The notes beneath the pieces were generated by a model. That model saw only the letters and a list, made by a program, of their open reading frames with translations, did no database searches and was not told where the DNA came from. Below are positions 61,951 through 64,000 of a DNA stretch of 64,000 bases, piece by piece. The position numbers and the translations under genes are program-made. The stretch covers positions 3,720,001 to 3,784,000 of the forward strand of contig NZ_CP051230.1 in the NCBI RefSeq assembly GCF_017792385.1, in the 5' to 3' direction. How positions within the stretch are numbered: the first letter of the stretch is position 1; each line of letters starts with the position of its first letter. The DNA comes from Hyphomonas sp. (GTDB taxonomy: Bacteria > Pseudomonadota > Alphaproteobacteria > Caulobacterales > Hyphomonadaceae).

Positions 61951-62763
61951 TTACTTGCCGATGTCGTCGGGAATCGTCTGGTCCATGGTTTCTGCCGGAT
62001 GACAGCAGGACGGGCCGCTGACAATGCGCGCCGGAACACCGGCCACCGTGCATTTCGCCGGTACATCCTTCAGCACAACGCTGCCGGCCGCCACCTTGGC
62101 CTCGTCGCCGATCTGGATGTTGCCCAGCACCTTGGCACCGACCGAGAGCAGCACGCCCTTGCCGATCTTCGGATGGCGATCGCCGACTTCCTTGCCGGTG
62201 CCGCCCAGCGTGACGCCATGCAGCAGCGAACAGCCATCGCCCACGACCGCCGTTTCACCAATCGTGATGCCGGACGCGTGGTCGAGCATGACGCCGGTGC
62301 CGATGCGGGCGGCCGGATGGATGTCCACTCCGAACAGTTCCGAAGCGCGGCTCTGAAAATGGAAGGCCAGTGTCTCCCGCCCTTCGCGCCACAGGAGGTT
62401 GGCCACGCGATAGGTCTGCAGGGCGAGGAAGCCCTTGAAATAGAGAAAGGGCTGCAACATGCCACGGCAGGCCGGATCCCGCTCCAGCACGGCCTGCATG
62501 TCGGCTTCCGCCGCATCGACCAGCGAGCGATGGGTGTCATAGGTCTCGCCCAGGATCTGACGCACCTGCTGGGTGCTCATCACCGGACTTTTCAGCTTCT
62601 CCGCGAGATGAAATGAAAGCGCCTGACACAGTGTGGCATGGGCCAGGATGGCCGAATTCAGATAGCTCGCCAGGGTCGGCTCATCTGCCGCAGCGGCGCG
62701 GGCCTCGAATCTGAGGCGGTTCCAGGCGGGCGCCGGGGCGCCGATATCCGGGTTCTCTGGCAT
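61951..62763 (-). CDS. cysE: Serine O-acetyltransferase
   Basis: Acetylates serine with acetyl-CoA as the first step of cysteine synthesis. The 270-residue protein has the N-terminal helical domain and a left-handed beta-helix of hexapeptide repeats with LDHASGITIGETAVVGDGC and LHGVTLGGTGK, the family signature. The C terminus ends in a polar tail rather than the usual isoleucine, so binding to cysteine synthase may differ. Standalone gene. Confidence 0.94.
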   Translation of the reverse strand: MPENPDIGAPAPAWNRLRFEARAAAADEPTLASYLNSAILAHATLCQALSFHLAEKLKSPVMSTQQVRQILGETYDTHRSLVDAAEADMQAVLERDPACRGMLQPFLYFKGFLALQTYRVANLLWREGRETLAFHFQSRASELFGVDIHPAARIGTGVMLDHASGITIGETAVVGDGCSLLHGVTLGGTGKEVGDRHPKIGKGVLLSVGAKVLGNIQIGDEAKVAAGSVVLKDVPAKCTVAGVPARIVSGPSCCHPAETMDQTIPDDIGK

Positions 62764-62833
62764 GTCTCTTCCTTCCGGTCCCTGATCTATCGAAATGGGC
62801 CGTTTTGGCCCGAGTGCAACCCCTGTTGCCGGT

Positions 62834-64000
62834 TTACTCTGCTGGCACTTCGCGGCCGCCGAACATATGGCGCAGGGCCTTCCGCACCGGTTTCATCGTC
62901 GTGATCCGGAAGATGGCCGGCGTGAAGTACAATGCCAGCAGTGCCGAGCCGCCGACCCCGCCGGAAATGCCCGCCGCCAAAGGCATCCAGAAAGAATCCC
63001 CGGTCAGCAGGATCGGCACGAAACCGCCCATCGTGGTCAACGTGGTCGCCACGATATGCCGTGTGGCATCCACCACAACTTCGCGCTGGGCGATCACATC
63101 ATCCGCCATGGCGCCGGGATTGGCCCTCAACAATGACAGAACGACAATGGAGCCATTGATCGCAATGCCGAACAGGCCCAGCCCGCCGATGATCGCATTG
63201 AACCCGAATGGCAGGTTGAACAGCCACACGCCGAAAAAGGCATAGCCCAGCGACAGGAACCCGGAGGCCAGCACCAGCAGCATCATGCGGAAGGAATTGA
63301 ACACCAGCATGATCGCCCCTGCCATCACCATCACCAGCGGCACGCCAACAGCGGCGAGATTGCCGAGGGCGTCGCTGGAATTCTCCGCCTCCCCGCCAAT
63401 CACGACGTCATAGCCCGCCGGGATGTGGAATCCGGTGTCCGCGAAGCGCGCCTGATAATCCGCCAGCACAGGCGCCGGCAAGGTATAGGGATCGAGATAG
63501 GCCAGGATCTGGTTCATGCGCTGGCCATTGCGCCGCGTGATCACGGCAGTCTCCGGGACGAGCGTGACATCGCCCAGGGCCGAAATGGGCGTGCCGGCAC
63601 CGGTGCCAACCGTGGCGGAGCGCAGATCCGCCATGCCGGATCGACGCGACATGGGGGCAATCACCTTCACCGGCAGTTCCTCGGTGCCCTCCAGAACGGA
63701 GCCGGCCCGGACGCCTTCCAGCTCCGCGCTCAGATCTGCAGCAATATCCGTCAGACGCTCGCCCGCCATGGCAGAAGCGGCCTCATCGGCCTGCAGGCGC
63801 ATGGTCGGCGCGCCAAGCTCGAGCGAGGCAACCGTGTAGGTGATCCCCGGCGTCTGGCCGAGCACGCCGCGGATCTCGTCGCCGATCCTGTCCAGCGTAT
63901 CGAAATCATTGCCCATGATGCGCAACTCGATCGGCGCATCCGCTGGAGGTCCCTGTTCGAATGGCAGGGCCAGGAAGCGCGCGCTTGGAAACTCCTCACG
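62834..64000 (-). CDS. RND efflux transporter permease, C-terminal part (5' end outside window)
   Basis: The visible 388 residues are open through the right edge, so the start lies beyond it. They contain a periplasmic porter segment (PIELRIMGNDFD, PTMRLQADEAASAM) and then five to six membrane helices (NLAAVGVPLVMVMAGAIML, GGLGLFGIAINGSIVVLSLL, GGSALLALYF), the C-terminal layout of AcrB/MexB-type RND pumps. It uses the proton gradient to export drugs, metals or lipids. Periplasmic adaptor and outer-membrane partner are not in the window. Confidence 0.9.
   Translation of the reverse strand, partial: REEFPSARFLALPFEQGPPADAPIELRIMGNDFDTLDRIGDEIRGVLGQTPGITYTVASLELGAPTMRLQADEAASAMAGERLTDIAADLSAELEGVRAGSVLEGTEELPVKVIAPMSRRSGMADLRSATVGTGAGTPISALGDVTLVPETAVITRRNGQRMNQILAYLDPYTLPAPVLADYQARFADTGFHIPAGYDVVIGGEAENSSDALGNLAAVGVPLVMVMAGAIMLVFNSFRMMLLVLASGFLSLGYAFFGVWLFNLPFGFNAIIGGLGLFGIAINGSIVVLSLLRANPGAMADDVIAQREVVVDATRHIVATTLTTMGGFVPILLTGDSFWMPLAAGISGGVGGSALLALYFTPAIFRITTMKPVRKALRHMFGGREVPAE

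Noticed and set aside
1..64000. CRISPR arrays, prophage or insertion sequences
   Set aside because: No regularly spaced direct repeats, transposase, integrase or phage structural genes were seen on either strand.

Overview
The window is a GC-rich alphaproteobacterial chromosome segment. The lipid A genes with a DUF374 acyltransferase, the HWE-type histidine kinases, a DUF3126 gene, the plant-type glutathione reductase and many exported lipoproteins and TonB-type outer-membrane parts suggest a marine, Hyphomonadaceae-like Gram-negative; that family assignment is inference. I see no prophage, insertion sequence, CRISPR array or rRNA.

Layout. 1-5380: the end of a calcium-loop lipoprotein gene, then gor, rpiA and glmU on the minus strand, gph on plus and a small unknown protein on minus. 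5381-5855: a gene-free, relatively AT-rich stretch with two tandem palindromes, followed by tRNA-Val(CAC). 6013-9957: a tightly overlapping late lipid A operon (DUF374 acyltransferase, waaA, lpxK, lpxL-like). 9966-14184: a SulP transporter without STAS domain, a GAF-EAL phosphodiesterase, a DUF4345-like protein and rluB. 14200-19435: an operon with two cytochromes P450, an SDR, an enoyl-CoA hydratase and a DUF2855 protein. 19500-26945 on the opposite strand: a phosphotransferase, MFS transporter, thioesterase, MaoC-like protein, zinc alcohol dehydrogenase, exported amidohydrolase and OmpA lipoprotein. Together these two blocks look like an uptake and oxidation island for a hydrophobic carboxylic or isoprenoid/steroid-like substrate.

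27250-34720: an L,D-transpeptidase, then an overlapping run of small membrane proteins ending in four tandem DUF6090-like paralogues in an A-B-A-B pattern and the fossil start of a fifth; then an M20 peptidase and two small exported or membrane proteins. 34771-43428: an ABC-F ATPase, an ECF41 sigma factor with its AhpD-like partner and an exact match to the ECF41 promoter consensus, a TetR regulator with a palindromic operator, a lipoprotein amidohydrolase, purD and a CarF/TMEM189-type plasmalogen desaturase candidate. 43617-49658: a TadG-like von Willebrand protein, two convergent HWE histidine kinases and xseA. 50002-53552: a TonB receptor and a glycerophosphodiesterase lipoprotein. 53639-55175: DUF3126 and a Tat-exported TIM-barrel isomerase.

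55191-61746 (minus strand) is the most unusual block: a membrane-anchored helical protein, a two-TM protein, a caspase-like protease fused to an FGE/SUMF1 domain, a membrane-anchored repeat protein with eleven consecutive prolines and a helix-hairpin-helix-like C terminus, and a membrane-anchored BON/OmpA protein. It reads as one envelope-associated complex that I cannot match to a described system. The window closes with cysE and the C-terminal part of an RND efflux permease that runs off the right edge.
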